From the NCBI GenBank assembly GCA_025765615.1, contig JAIVFJ010000048.1, forward strand, positions 62,001 to 126,000: a stretch of DNA of 64,000 nt, written 5' to 3'. Source of the DNA: Zopfochytrium polystomum. Its lineage: Eukaryota > Chytridiomycota > Chytridiomycetes > Chytridiales > Chytridiaceae. Shown piece by piece: positions 1-11,150 of the stretch. Below the pieces are notes generated by a model. It was given only the letters and a program-made list of their open reading frames with translations. It searched no databases and was not told the origin of the DNA. Position 1 is the first letter of the stretch; every line of letters begins with the position of its first letter. The translations under genes were made by a program, and so were the position numbers.

Positions 1-427
1 GAGGCCGCCAGATGCAGATGGAGCGAGCCGGGTCGCGTCATCTCGCTTTGGTGAAGTAGGCCCCGCCGCCGCCGGCGTGGAAGGGCCGAACGGCTGTATC
101 GTGACTCCTTTCATGGAGGAACTTTGTCAAGGTGACAAACTTTCTTCCCTCTGACCTTGTTCCTCTCCCGTTGCTTCTGGCGCCTGCAGGTGAGTCTATT
201 TTTTGAGTTTTCGGTTGCAGTTTACTGCTCGAGCCAAGGAGGCTGCGCTTTGTTGTGGAAGACAACGAAATGGAAACACATTGCGGCCAGGAGGAGGTGG
301 GCGGCACTTCTCCGCGTTCCCCATGCGCATGGTCGCGTCGGACTGCCCAAAGCTGGCCACCGGTGGCACCCGCGTACGCTGTCCCGGATATCAAGAGTCC
401 ATCTCTCGCTCTATCTATATCTGTCTA

Positions 428-467
<40 letters not shown>
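428..467. repeat. (CT)n microsatellite
   Basis: Near-perfect CT dinucleotide repeat. A second, interrupted cluster of CT tracts follows at about 568-694. Confidence 0.95.
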
Positions 468-468
<1 letters not shown>

Positions 469-567
469 TGTTACTCGATCGTGGACCTTCGCCGATCCGT
501 TTTCAGGTCGCACATCGGAAAAAACCTGGGCACCAGGGTCTGTCGCCCGCTAACTCAATGTATGCGC

Positions 568-568
568 G

Positions 569-616
<48 letters not shown>

Positions 617-645
617 CCCTCTCTCTCTATCTCCCTCTCTCTCTG

Positions 646-682
<37 letters not shown>

Positions 683-694
683 GCCTCTCTGCTT
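568..694. repeat. Interrupted (CT)n microsatellite cluster
   Basis: Several CT runs separated by short TATC, CCCT or GTCTCC interruptions, which is typical of an ageing microsatellite. Confidence 0.9.
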
Positions 695-1299
695 TTCCAA
701 CATATGACAGTCCTGGTGTCACGACCCATCAACAGTGAGCAATACTGTTTGTGACGGGCCTTTTCTCTCGTCCTCTCCACTCTCTCTCCATCTCTTTCTC
801 TATCACAAGCACTGTAACATTCTCTTTCTGGCTATCTGTCTCTGCTCCTATCCCACAGTCCTCTCCTGATCAAGTTAGTGGCGTGATGACGAAAAGAAAG
901 CCAGTCGGACTTTGAAAAATAGAAACCAGCAAAAAAAGGGAAAAGTAGAGAAAACCAAACACACACACACACGCAAACAGACAACGCCAGAGACTCGCCA
1001 CCAGTGAAAACGGAAAAAAAAAAATTAGTGGCGTATAAATAAAGCAAGAGGGATGTATGTGAAAGCAGTTGATTGCTTGCCTGCTTGCCCGAGACAGAGC
1101 GATCGTGGGAACTGAAAAAGACAAACAAAAGAAAACGCACAGCACAACAAACAAAAAAAAAAAACAGAAAAAAAACAGAAAAAAAAACAAAACACGCGAT
1201 TCGCGATACGAAAGGAAAAGCAAAAAAAAAAAAAAAAACCACAACAAAAACAAAAATAAACAAACCAGAAAAAAAAAAAGCAAAGAGAAGAAAATAATT

Positions 1300-3860
1300 A
1301 TGGCCCCACACGGCGAGATGGCGGCGCCCGCGTCGACCACGGCGACGGCGGCAGCGAGGGCCGCGAAACGGGCCGCCGAGGCCGCCGCAAGGCCCGCGAC
1401 TAAAGCCCCCGCCACCGTCGCAGCCGCAGCCCCACCAAACACGCCGCCAACGGCACCCAAAGCCATCAACACCCACACCACCACCACCACCACAGCGTCA
1501 GCTGAGCCACGGTCCCAGTCCGCAGACGTAAGTACCCTGGCGCACACACAGCGGATGGCATCTCGTTTCATCTTGGATGGCTCGCTCAAACCCTGCATCC
1601 CCTCCCAGGTCGTCATTGTTGGTGCCGGCGTCGCAGGATGCGCCTTGGCGCACGCTCTTGCCAGCGACGGGCGCTCGGTCCTGCTGATAGGTTAGCCAGA
1701 GCCTTGGTTTTTCCAGCTGATCCACTTCTCATCAGAAAATTTTGAACAACCTCTTTGTTGAAATGTAGAGAGAGACTGGGGCCGGCCAGACCGGATTGTT
1801 GGAGAGCTAATGCAGCCGGGAGGAATTCGAGCGCTGCAGAAACTCGGTCTTGAACGTAGGTTTCAAGTTTATGATCGAATGCGTCTCACCATGAAACGAA
1901 AAACAAAACGATTGCAAATTCCAAAAAACGCGTAGACTGCGTGGAGGATATCGACGCCGTGGCCTGCAAAGGGTACCACGTCTTCCATGAAGATCGAAAC
2001 GTTTGGCTGCCGTACCGAAAGGACAAGTCACCCTCGGAAGGAGTTTCATTCCACCACGGGGGGTTTATCATGAATCTCCGAAAAGCCGCCAGAAAGTGCA
2101 AAAAGTGAGTGTGCATGCGATGCACGATCAAACCCCCCGCGACTTTTAAGGCGTCTTCTGATTTCCTTTTTTTTCCAGCGTTCGAACCATTGAAGGCACT
2201 GTTTGCGAGTTTGTAAAGGCTGATAACAGTGATAAAGTGATTGGCGTGACGTACACAGCGAAGCAGGGGGAGAAAGTAATAACCCATACGGTAAGCGACT
2301 GTTTTCGCCAGATTAGACGTATCTAACCAACATCTCCGCCGACACCGTCAGGCCTACGGAGGTCTCACATTTGTGGCAGACGGTTGCTTCTCCAAGTTCC
2401 GAAAGTACATCACGAACAAGGAGGTCAAAATCCGATCTCACTTTGTCGGGTGAGTTAAAGTTCTTTGAACGCAGTGCTCGTTTTCTACTCTTCGTACTAA
2501 TGAAGCACCTGTGTCCCCGCTCCTCTCTTTATCTTCGTTCGTGCAGATTTGTTTTGACCGACTGCAACCTTCCAGCCCCAAATCACGGTCATGTTGTTCT
2601 CGCGAAGCCCAGTCCAGTCCTGCTCTATCAGATTGGCACTCGTGATACACGCATCCTCGTCGATGTCCCCGGAAAACTGCCAAGCCAGGGCAATGGCGAC
2701 TTGAAGGTATTTTCCGTTTCTCCACATACGTACAGTCCTGCTCGCTCGCGTGTATGCACGATGCCAATTCGTAAACTGTGCCCCTGCCCTATTTGTCTTC
2801 AATCCAGCGATACATGGAAAACGTGGTCGGCCCTCAGCTGCCGGATAGTTGCAAGGTGAGCAAAGAGTCCGGCGTTTTTCAGCGAGCGCAACTGACGCAA
2901 GTAACCCCCTCCTTGTTGCCGCAGAAATCGTTCTTCAGCGCTTTGGAGACGGAGCGCCTGAGAGTGATGCCGAACAGCTATCTCCCCGCCTCGGTCAACA
3001 AGAAAGAAGGCGTCGTCCTGGTCGGCGATGCGATGAATATGCGGCACCCTCTGACTGGCGGTTAGTTTTGATTTGCGGTTGCGAACAATGGTGTTAAGCA
3101 ACCTTTCTCTTTCGTCAACTCCCTTTTCTCTATCGCCAACACCCAACACGGCGTGATTTACCCACGCAATCCAGGCGGGATGACCGTTGGACTTTGGGAT
3201 GTCGTCCACATCCGGGAGCTCCTGTCTCCAAAGAACGTGCGAAACCTCGGGGACGGGAAAGCGGTTCTTCGGCAGATGAAGAAGCTGTACTGGCAGCGCA
3301 AGTCGCTCTCTGCTGTGGTCAATATCCTTGCGCAAGCGTTGTACGACCTGTTTTCAGCGGGGGAAGGTGATTCCTGCTTGGTCTTTTCTTACTGTTTTTA
3401 CGTTTGATTTTTCGTCTTGACTGGTGGACCTACGTTCTCATTCCTTTTGTACAAACAGATGCAAACCTTCGTGTGCTTCAAGAAGCTTGCTTCGCCTACT
3501 TTGAGCGCGGTGGACTCTGTGTGCAAACCCCCGTCGGTTTGCTCTCTGGGTGGGTAAACCGGATATCGTTTCACACACACGTCCCCGAGTATGCACTCTA
3601 ACGATCTCCGAAACGCTGTTTTTTTCCAATACCCAACCCACTCCCGAACCCGAACCCCCTACCTGCCGGCCGTTCTCAGTGTTATACCCGAGCCCATGAC
3701 GCTGATGGGCCACTTCTTCTCCGTGGCGCTTCTCGGGATGTACAATCTCGTGCGGGAGTCATCCCTTCTGATGCTGCCGTGGGCCTTGTGGCGAGCGATC
3801 GTTGTTCTATACACGGCCATTGTGGTGTTCATGCCATTGCTCGTCAACGAGTTGCGGTAA
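1300..3860 (+). CDS. ERG1: Squalene epoxidase (squalene monooxygenase), 12 exons
   Basis: FAD enzyme of the ER membrane that converts squalene to 2,3-oxidosqualene, an early committed step of sterol synthesis. Exons by GT-AG sites: 1300-1527, 1609-1690, 1769-1855, 1936-2104, 2179-2290, 2352-2449, 2547-2706, 2808-2855, 2925-3060, 3175-3366, 3459-3549, 3680-3860. They sum to 528 codons with the stop, in one frame. The FAD-binding motif VIVGAGVAGCAL begins right after the first intron and is followed by LLIERDW. The family signature ADGCFSKFRK is in exon 6. The second FAD motif GDAMNMRHPLTGGGMT spans exons 9-10. A hydrophobic C-terminus (about the last 45 residues) fits membrane anchoring. The N-terminal ~75 residues are Ala/Thr/Pro-rich and not conserved. 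The start is the first ATG in frame after the A-rich leader. Confidence 0.95.
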
Positions 3861-3890
3861 ATCCGCCCGTTCGACTTTTGCAGTAAAGCG

Positions 3891-3921
<31 letters not shown>

Positions 3922-4768
3922 GGTTTTTTCTTATAGTTCTCGTTTGGAATGGTCAGCAAACATGGGAATATCAAAGATATTGTGCCTTCCGAGCTTATTG
4001 TGTCACATGGAGTCAAATGCAAACTTGAAGTTGTGTAGCGCACAAGGTAAATAGTAAATAGAGACCAGAAGAATCATTGAGGTACTGTCTGACCAACCAT
4101 AAGGCAGCCATGCCAGTGGCTATCTTGGACCAGTCAATGTAAAAAAAAAAGCACCCCTTGGGATGAGGAGGAAAAAGGTGAAGCAGACTATGTACAGTCA
4201 GTGAGAGATTGTGGTGTTCATAACGGTGGCAACAAAGCCAACACTGCTGCAACGACTTCAGGCCTCACTATTTTTTTTCTCTTTTGGGGGAGGCGAAGGA
4301 GGCTGAAGGGACTCGTCGTATGGCCTCTTATTGTTCAGTTGACCGCAGTTTTGATGGTGTTAGGCGGAACAGACTGGTTAGCAGCAAGAGGCACAAGACA
4401 GAACTGAACCTATTGTGACTTCAGTTATCGTTCTCACAATGCCCATGGGGAGAGCAAGCCGCTGCCAATACAGACCCAGGGGCTGGCTTGCACTGTTGAC
4501 AAATACTCTGATTTAAGTGGAATGGAAACCTGGTGTAAACAGCTTTCCTCCTCTGCCCAAGCAGATAATATAGGAGAGGTTTGCCCGTCACGCTTGCCTG
4601 TCAACTATTATAGTGTGCTAACCCATTATGTATCATTATTCATAACAGAGTTTTTTTTCTCTCTTTCTCTCCAAGCTGGGGAGGAGGACCACCCACAAAC
4701 ACTCATCTCCACTCCATTCATTCCTTCCACTCACTCACCCAGAGTAGACTGTTCACAGAAACCTCACT

Positions 4769-4895
4769 CCAGCTTGGCATACACACACTGGCCTGGGGAA
4801 ATCATTCCTCAACTAGCTTGGTCTGGTGTCGCTGGCCTAGGAGGACTCCATCCCTAGCTTGGCAAGCACATTCTGGCCTGGAGAGAAACACCAAA
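4769..4895. repeat. Three-copy imperfect ~42-bp tandem repeat
   Basis: Units start near 4769, 4812 and 4853. Each opens with AGCTTGG and carries CTGGCCT about 15-20 bases later, with diverged spacers. Function unknown. Confidence 0.7.
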
Positions 4896-6145
4896 GAGGA
4901 AAGAAAAAGAATGGCTGTTACCTAGGTAGTATTTATTGGTTGAGAGAGTTATGATGAAGAACAAGAGAGGACAGAGAGGGAGTATTTATGGGAAAGGGGA
5001 GGAAAGAAAGAAGAAAGGAAAGAAGAAAAGAAAGCAAAGAGAAAAAGAGAAAAGACATAACAAACGGAGACAATGAAAGAAAGAACAAGTTGGAAGGATG
5101 AATGACTCTTTCAGCCACACCCCCCTCCACCCAGTGTCTCTCCTGTCTGCAAATTTGGGGTAAACATAATTTGAGGCTTTGAGGCCACATCAGTGCAGGG
5201 ACAGTGGATTGAAAGGTGGGAAAATGAGAGAAAGAGGAAAATGAGTAAAAATAAGAATGAAGAAGATGAATAAGGGGTGTGCCCCTTGTGGTTAGGTCCA
5301 TTCAGCACAAGGAACACAGGATGGTCTTTTATAGTGATAACCATTGGAGCCTGTGACAGGATGTGATGGATGGTAATGAAGATAAAAATAATGATAGGGG
5401 GCCAAATAACGACGTAGTCACAACTGGGGGAAAGCTTTTAGGGAGACCCCAGCTAAGGCCATGATCAGTGAGATAGGAATCTCACAAGACCAACAGTGTA
5501 ATCAGTGGTACACTGCCTCCAAACCAAAGCATGGCGCTGTGAACAGATTTTCCTGCCAGTGGTGAAACTTGCGTCTCACACAGAAAGGCCTTGCAAGGCA
5601 CCCCTGTCACAGGTGAGGGGGGTTGTTCTTGTTCTGTCTTTGGTTGGCTGTCTGTTCAGTCCAAGCGGAGTAGGCAGCCCTCGCTCAAGTGGGTTAAACC
5701 ACCCGTCATGGGACACACAAGGCCTCCCTTTGTGCTGATTCTGCAAGTGACAAAGCTACTCCCACCTACAGTCATTCAGCGGCGAGTAGAATGTTGGCCC
5801 TCAACGGTAATCTGTCCCACTTACACATGAAGAAAAAGGGAGGGTAGGACAGGTACAAATGAGGAAGGAGGGTAAATGAAAAGGCAAGAGTGAAAGGTCA
5901 GATCGTGATATAGAGAGAGACTGTTGAGCAAGGTTTACGCTACTCTGCCCCTTGAACTGAAGGATACTGACTAATACAGCCAAAGGTTCGGAACCTGAAT
6001 AACTGAATAACCGCCATGGTAAATGTCAGGTGGGAAGAAGAAGGCATTCTGAATGCTGGAAAATACCTGAATAACCGCCACCGGAAAATACCTTTAAAGA
6101 AAAAGTAAACTTCAAAGTTAAAACCTCTCAAAATAATTAAGGATA

Positions 6146-6148
<3 letters not shown>

Positions 6149-6229
<81 letters not shown>
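6149..6229. repeat. (GA)n microsatellite
   Basis: About 80 bases of almost perfect GA dinucleotide repeat. Confidence 0.95.
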
Positions 6230-6330
6230 TGCGTGAGCGGTATTGTCTTAGTCAGCAAATTGTCCAAAAGCGGAGATCCAATTTTCGCATGAAGGCGACG
6301 AAGTCGCCGCACTAGTAGCGTGATGAGGTT

Positions 6331-6530
6331 GAGATCGCGGCCAAAGGCCTCGATTGCAGCTAAATGGTGATAGTGAAGGTGAGATAGTGGCAGAAGTTGC
6401 GGCCTTTGGCCACGATTGCGGCGGGAAAAAAAACCGAGGTGGAAGGCGGCGGCTCTGCTGCCGCTGCTGTGGTGACGACGTCGAGATTGAAGTGGTGATG
6501 GCGAGATCGCGACCAAAGGTCGCGAGTGCG
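6331..6530. repeat. Cluster of three related palindromic repeats
   Basis: Three units share a palindromic core with a three-base centre: GGCCAAAGGCC at 6339-6349, GGCCTTTGGCC at 6401-6411, and the longest, TCGCGACCAAAGGTCGCGA, at 6507-6525 (perfect 8-bp arms around AAA). Similar flanks (GAGATCGCG before, CGATTGC after) suggest diverged copies of one unit. Confidence 0.7.
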
Positions 6531-7012
6531 CTGAAAAAGGCGAGACTGTTGTGGCGTCCGACGAAGTGGTGATAGTGGATTTGAAGGCGGCGATTCCACA
6601 AGTCTAAGCATTCCCACCGGGCTATTTCCATTTCAAAGAAAATAAGGAGATTCCGCGAACGGAAGAATCCGCCCAACACATTTGGGAGAGCCACGGGTTG
6701 GGTAGCACACATTCTCTCCATCTCTCTCTCCAAGGTGCCCATTCCCTCCAGCTTTAAAACAATGTAATCCTCTGGTAACTTCACCAATATTTTTTTTTTC
6801 CTTCTTTCAAAATAAAAAGCCTTAAACAGACAGTGGGCGTCGGAGTGAACGGTGCAGCGATGGATAGCGGCATATCAGTTGGAAAATGCTGTGAAGGGGT
6901 GTGGGGTGGCAAGAAACGCGGGACATTCAAAAAAAAAAAAAAAAAAAAATGGAAGAAACAATCTTAAAAATCAGGTGAACAACCGATAAGATCGGTCCGG
7001 AAAATAGTGGGT

Positions 7013-9160
7013 TTACCAGCCAAATACCCCATTCAACACTTGGCTCCAAATGCTGGCAGGTTTCACAACAGAAACAGCCTCGACATCATCAGAGGAGAAT
7101 GATAAAGTCTTCACACCCACACCACCTCCTTTGGCAAGCTTCCCCCGACCGTGGTGCTCCTGGTCTCCGCTCTCGCTCCGCAGTCCAGCCAGTTGCTGCC
7201 TCTTGAACGGTGGCTGCCCAGCGCCACCGTTGACGTCGTAGTTGATGTTCGAGGTGGCAAGCCATCCCGACTCGGAAGAAGCTCGCTTCAGCGGGGAAGC
7301 CTTCTTTTCCGAAAAGTCGCTGGGAGCCAGTCCACTCTTCATGGGCCCAGAGGGCAACCTCCTTTGTCCTTCCTCTCCGAAATGCAAAGAATTGCTGGTT
7401 GAAAGCGCGCGTTCTTTGGATTGCCAGGATACGTCTCCGAATACTCTATCGCCGCCGACTTTCTTCGATGCCGGCACCTCGGTCACGGCAATAACGTACT
7501 GGTCGCCCTCAAGCACCTGCTGATCGTACTCGAGTGCTTTCTTCGCCTCTCGTCGATTCACGTACGTGATGTGCATAAAATTCACACCGGGACGAGGAGG
7601 AGTTGACCGCAAGGTGGGTCCAAGACGGGAAAAGTGGTCAAAAAGTGCTGTTCCCTTCTCGGGAGGAAAGCCTACAACGCGTATCGTGAATCCTTCATTG
7701 CTTCTCTGCGCGTTTGTGTCGTTGTAGTCAACTGAAGAGAAGAGGCTGCTGCCATTGGGGCGAGGTTCGGCTGGCCTATGGTCATATTCGCCGTTTGAGA
7801 AAGCACGACCTTTTCCTTTGGAGAGAGATTCCTCAGCAGCTGCTACCACTGACCCTCCGGAAAATCGCCGATTGTTGGACAACTCCGCTTCCGCTGTCTT
7901 GGTGATTCGTGGAGAACCCGGCTCATCCGATTCACTGAGAGAGGAGAATAAAGACTGACCACGCAGACGGAAGGTATGTGAGAGCTGAGCGGACGGTGTC
8001 GGTGTCAAGGGCAAAGCGATAGTGCTGCTGCTGTGACTTTGAAGGCCAGAAATAGAGCCGGTTCCTGTGGCAGAAGAGCTGGATCCACCAGATCTAGTTG
8101 GTAGAGGGTCGTACAACGACCCCGTTGGGGGTGCATCCTCTAGCAGTGCTGAAGTAAGGCCGCTACCTTGCGACGAATGCCGTCTTGAGTGGAATAGGCC
8201 TGAATGCCTTGGAGACGAAGGAGACCCGTGGTGCTGGTCCACTCCATATTCGTCTGTCCCACTGGACATCGACATAGAAATGGGGCCAAGTAGCCCCATA
8301 ACCATTCCTCCGCCCAATCCTTGATTAGGACCCAAGCCGTTGGGGCTCGACAGAAATAGATGCGATGCGGGAGGCGGTGAATTTGAGCGGGATCGATGCC
8401 TTCGGCTAATGCTCGAGCCCCCAAGAGTGCCAGCGGTCCAAGAGGGCGAGGACGACATGGGGGTGGAAGCTCCACCTGCAGTCTCCTTCACTGCTGAAGC
8501 CAAAAAAGTGGGTATGTAGTTTTGAGACTTCTGCTGCTCTTGTTGATGTTGCTGCAAGAGGGTGCTCTGGCCTCCAAGGTGGGTGTTGAAGAGACTCGAG
8601 TACATTTGAGGAGAATGAGGAGCGCCAAGGTGGACGACAGGGGGAGAAGATCCACCGAATCTTCCGCGATCTGTCCCAGGGAAGCGCGGCGATCCATGAT
8701 CCAAGTCACGGTAAGGCGACTGCGGACGGCTGTGGTTCGATCCGCTGCTGCCGGCAGGTACTGTTGGGTGGCCTGAGGTATTGGGCGTCCCAAAAGCATT
8801 CCAGCCAAAGCCACCGGCCGACAAAGCGTTCGAAGATGCAAAGTTAGGGGAGGGAGTGGGGTCGGAGGAGAAGGCGAAGGTTGCTGGCGTTGACGTGTTT
8901 CGCCCGTAGCCCGAAGCAGCGGGGCTTTCGAAGGATAGCTGCGTCGGCGGCGCGTCGTCCATGGAAAAAACGCCAGCCAGCGTGTCCGGATGGTAGTGGT
9001 ATGAGCCGAACTTGTTGGCGCTTGTGGGGGTGGCGGTGGCGGCGGAGGTGGTCGGGAGCGGGGCGATGGAGTAGGAGGAGAAGGCTGACGGGGTTGCGGA
9101 CGAGACCGACGAGAAGCGGGAGGGCGACGAGCGCCGAAGGCTGCCGCTGCCGCTGCTCAT
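7013..9160 (-). CDS. NUP53: Nucleoporin Nup53/Nup59 (NUP35 family)
   Basis: Component of the inner ring of the nuclear pore, which binds Nup155/Nup170-type scaffolds and the nuclear membrane. Single exon, 715 residues. The long N-terminal half is Ser/Pro/Gly-rich and probably disordered, with a Nup53-like segment (FGSYHYHPDTLAGVF) near residue 50. The folded RRM-like MPPN domain lies at about residues 485-560 and starts with FTIRVVGFPPEKG. The protein ends in an amphipathic, Trp-rich segment, SIWSQVLNGVFGW, matching the membrane-binding C-terminal helix of the family. The ATG at 9160 is the first in the frame. No introns, unlike most genes in the window. Confidence 0.9.
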   Translation of the reverse strand: MSSGSGSLRRSSPSRFSSVSSATPSAFSSYSIAPLPTTSAATATPTSANKFGSYHYHPDTLAGVFSMDDAPPTQLSFESPAASGYGRNTSTPATFAFSSDPTPSPNFASSNALSAGGFGWNAFGTPNTSGHPTVPAGSSGSNHSRPQSPYRDLDHGSPRFPGTDRGRFGGSSPPVVHLGAPHSPQMYSSLFNTHLGGQSTLLQQHQQEQQKSQNYIPTFLASAVKETAGGASTPMSSSPSWTAGTLGGSSISRRHRSRSNSPPPASHLFLSSPNGLGPNQGLGGGMVMGLLGPISMSMSSGTDEYGVDQHHGSPSSPRHSGLFHSRRHSSQGSGLTSALLEDAPPTGSLYDPLPTRSGGSSSSATGTGSISGLQSHSSSTIALPLTPTPSAQLSHTFRLRGQSLFSSLSESDEPGSPRITKTAEAELSNNRRFSGGSVVAAAEESLSKGKGRAFSNGEYDHRPAEPRPNGSSLFSSVDYNDTNAQRSNEGFTIRVVGFPPEKGTALFDHFSRLGPTLRSTPPRPGVNFMHITYVNRREAKKALEYDQQVLEGDQYVIAVTEVPASKKVGGDRVFGDVSWQSKERALSTSNSLHFGEEGQRRLPSGPMKSGLAPSDFSEKKASPLKRASSESGWLATSNINYDVNGGAGQPPFKRQQLAGLRSESGDQEHHGRGKLAKGGGVGVKTLSFSSDDVEAVSVVKPASIWSQVLNGVFGW

Positions 9161-9614
9161 ACTTTTGCGTTTGTGGTGGTCGTAATAGCAACACTGGAGA
9201 AAAACTGTCTTGTTCTCTCTTTTTTTTCTTTATTTTTTATTATATTCGGCGTGTATTATATTTTGGCTTGCTTGCAAATTTTGACTTTGCACTGAACTTG
9301 TCACGTGATTTCCTCCAATCACCAGGAACGCTTTGCAAGCCTCGCTGACGCAAAGTGCCGAATCCACGGCCGCCTCCGAAGCAGCAAACGCGCCTTAATG
9401 TCGCAAAATTACCTTGTAATTCCCTTTTATTCCTTGTGCACCACCCCCAGCATCCCCCTCGTCTTCTGGAATCCATCACTCTGGGCTCTGGCGTTCGTTT
9501 ATCAACACTTTTCAAAAAAACTTTGGACCTTCAAACCTTGAGCGAGAGACGTAAGAAGATATTTACTGGTGCAGCAACGGAAAACAAGAAAGGACGAATC
9601 AAAGGACCGAAAAC
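9161..9614. other. Intergenic stretch between NUP53 and the WW-protein gene
   Basis: Holds the presumed promoter and 5' leader of NUP53 and the 3' end of the WW-protein gene. T-rich near 9215-9245. No coding signal recognised. Confidence 0.5.
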
Positions 9615-10413
9615 TCACTCAAAGCTGCCCTTGCTCTTGAAAAATCCGGCTTTGCTCTTAAAGAAGCCGACCTTGGCCGGTTTGAAAAATGCCACTTTTG
9701 GCTGCTTGAAGAACACAACTTTGGGCTGTTTGAAGAAAGCGACCTTTGGCTGTTTGAAGAAGGCAACCTTGGGTTGCTTGAAAAACCCACTCTTGTACTT
9801 ATACTTGTACTTGTGGCCGTAGCCGTGGTGGGACTGGCTGTGGTGTGATGCCGCATTGATCAGGCCGCCGATGGCTACCGCTCCCGCAGCGCCTGCGAGC
9901 ACCCCCCCTCCTACAGCAAGTGGGTTGACCTTGCTTTTGGAAGGGTTAATTTGGGCTGCACTGGTCGACGGTTGTGGGTAACTGGCTGGCGAAGGAACGC
10001 TTTGAGGTTGGGGAGGACCGTATCCTCCACCAACTTGCCCAGGATACGGGTATTGGTAGCCCTGCGTCTGGGGAGGATAAGGTTGCGGTTGCGGTTGCGG
10101 TTGGGGCGGCGGTGCGTAGCTCCCGTACGCTTGGGGCTGAGGCGGGTACAGCTGTTGTTGAGGCCCGTATGTCGGTTGAGGAGTTGGCAGCGGAGGGTAG
10201 GCCTGCGTAGTCTGGGGAGGCGGGCCTGGCGGTGGAGCGTAGGACGACGGAGCAGTGAAGGCAGGCAAGTCCCACTGGCTCTGGCCGGTTGCGGTGTTGA
10301 CAAAAAAGTAGCGCCGGTAGTTTGCCATCCCACTGCGCGATGAATCCAGGCGGCAGCGTCGGCGGCGGCGGTTGCGCGTACTGGGGAGGTTGCTGCTGGT
10401 GAGGGTACTGCAT
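9615..10413 (-). CDS. WW-domain protein with Gln/Pro-rich linker and C-terminal FFKQPKVA repeats (apparent frameshift)
   Basis: The N-terminal ~25 residues are Gln/Pro-rich and lead into a WW domain (proline-motif binding). The domain is split between two frames: LPPGFIAQWD in one, then ANYRRYFFVNTATGQSQWDLP in the frame one base on, with the change at about 10326. No GT-AG intron fits there. Reading from the in-frame ATG at 10328 would give 237 residues and half a WW domain. After it come a Pro/Gln/Tyr-rich linker, a Gly/Ala-rich hydrophobic segment (GGGVLAGAAGAVAIGGLI), a His-rich patch, a Tyr-Lys run and five or more copies of an eight-residue unit FFKQPKVA encoded by a 24-bp repeat. Similar WW proteins with Gly-rich tails occur in other fungi. 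Function unknown. The start at 10413 is the first ATG of the upstream frame. Confidence 0.65.
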
Positions 10414-11150
10414 CCTCGGTGCCACCAGCGCGACTTGGAAATTGGAAATTATCCCAAAAAGGAAAGAAAGAAAAAATTATAAGAAGAAAAGAAAGAAAAA
10501 AACGGAAAGGAAAGTGTGCAGGCGCACCGCTGATGCAGACTGCCCAGTCCTTCACCCACGAAAATACAATCGGTGGCTGTGGGGACCTGTTGTAATGGTA
10601 GTTGAAGTGCAAGGATTAGCGCGCGGGCGTGGCCGGCGGGGGCGGTGAGGTCGCGGCGAGCTCATTCGAAGTTAGTGAGGAGGATGTGGCGAGCTTGTCC
10701 ACCTCTGTGAATGAATATGTGCATATTTATTGGAGGGAGGAGGAAAGAGACAGAGACATAGACAAAGAAAACATCTGCCATTTTTTCGAGCAACCAACTG
10801 ATAGAGCGACCAACCGATAGAGCGAGATTGCCGCTCCGGTCCACCGCCGAAACCTCCGTCCGTCAACCCTCCACCCTCGGTGTTTGTCGACGCGCTTAGG
10901 AGGATCCCCGTCCGATAAATCGCGTAATCGCACAAGGTTTGTTTGTACTGCATGGCTGACTGCTTCAGTTTGGATGCAACTTCTGCCCATCGACTCATGC
11001 CGAGATGCTCACCTGCCATGTTTCTCTATTTGTCGAAGGCCAAACAGAGGATCATCACTGCTCAACGTACCGCTCGAAAGCTGAAGGCATTCCAGCCTTT
11101 TCCTCACTGCTTCCCAGAAGCTGCCAAGTAAACATCCCGTTAACGAACAC
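10414..11150. other. Divergent promoter region between the WW-protein gene (-) and the GT2 gene (+)
   Basis: About 740 bases with no recognised gene. Contains A-rich patches (about 10460-10510) and presumably both promoters. Short open frames in it are not convincing. Confidence 0.5.

Larger units (their letters stand above)
1..1299. other. Left-edge non-coding stretch, repeat-rich
   Basis: I see no supportable gene here. The stretch holds long CT dinucleotide tracts (about 428-467 and 568-694), a short CA tract near 958-972, and a purine-rich, A-dominated block (about 1137-1295) directly before the ATG of the squalene epoxidase gene. The open frames translate into Ser-Leu or Lys runs made only of these repeats. 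The A-rich block is probably the 5' leader or proximal promoter of the downstream gene (inference). Confidence 0.6.
3861..7012. other. Gene-poor 3.1-kb stretch with repeats
   Basis: No gene is supported. About 4000-6130 looks more AT-rich than the flanks and has no open frame resembling a known family. It carries a poly(T) tract (about 3892-3920), a three-copy ~42-bp minisatellite (4769-4895), a GA microsatellite (6149-6229), three related palindromes (6331-6530) and a poly(A) tract (about 6930-6949). The motif CTGAATAACCGCCA occurs twice (about 5999 and 6068). A minus-strand open frame at 6248-6787 (179 codons) overlaps the palindromes and matches nothing I know. Decayed mobile-element DNA is possible, but I found no terminal repeats or element genes. 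Confidence 0.5.

Noticed and set aside
157..780. Open frames rich in Ser-Leu or Arg-Glu
   Set aside because: They are translations of the CT/GA microsatellite in different frames.
2095..2110. Possible one-base frameshift at the end of squalene epoxidase exon 4
   Set aside because: Recounting the A run (five A after TGC) puts the exon end at 2104; all 12 exons then sum to 528 codons and the spacing LRKAARKCKNVRTIEG matches the family.
6248..6787. 179-codon minus-strand open frame
   Set aside because: It crosses the palindromic repeats, has no recognisable domain and no clear splice context.
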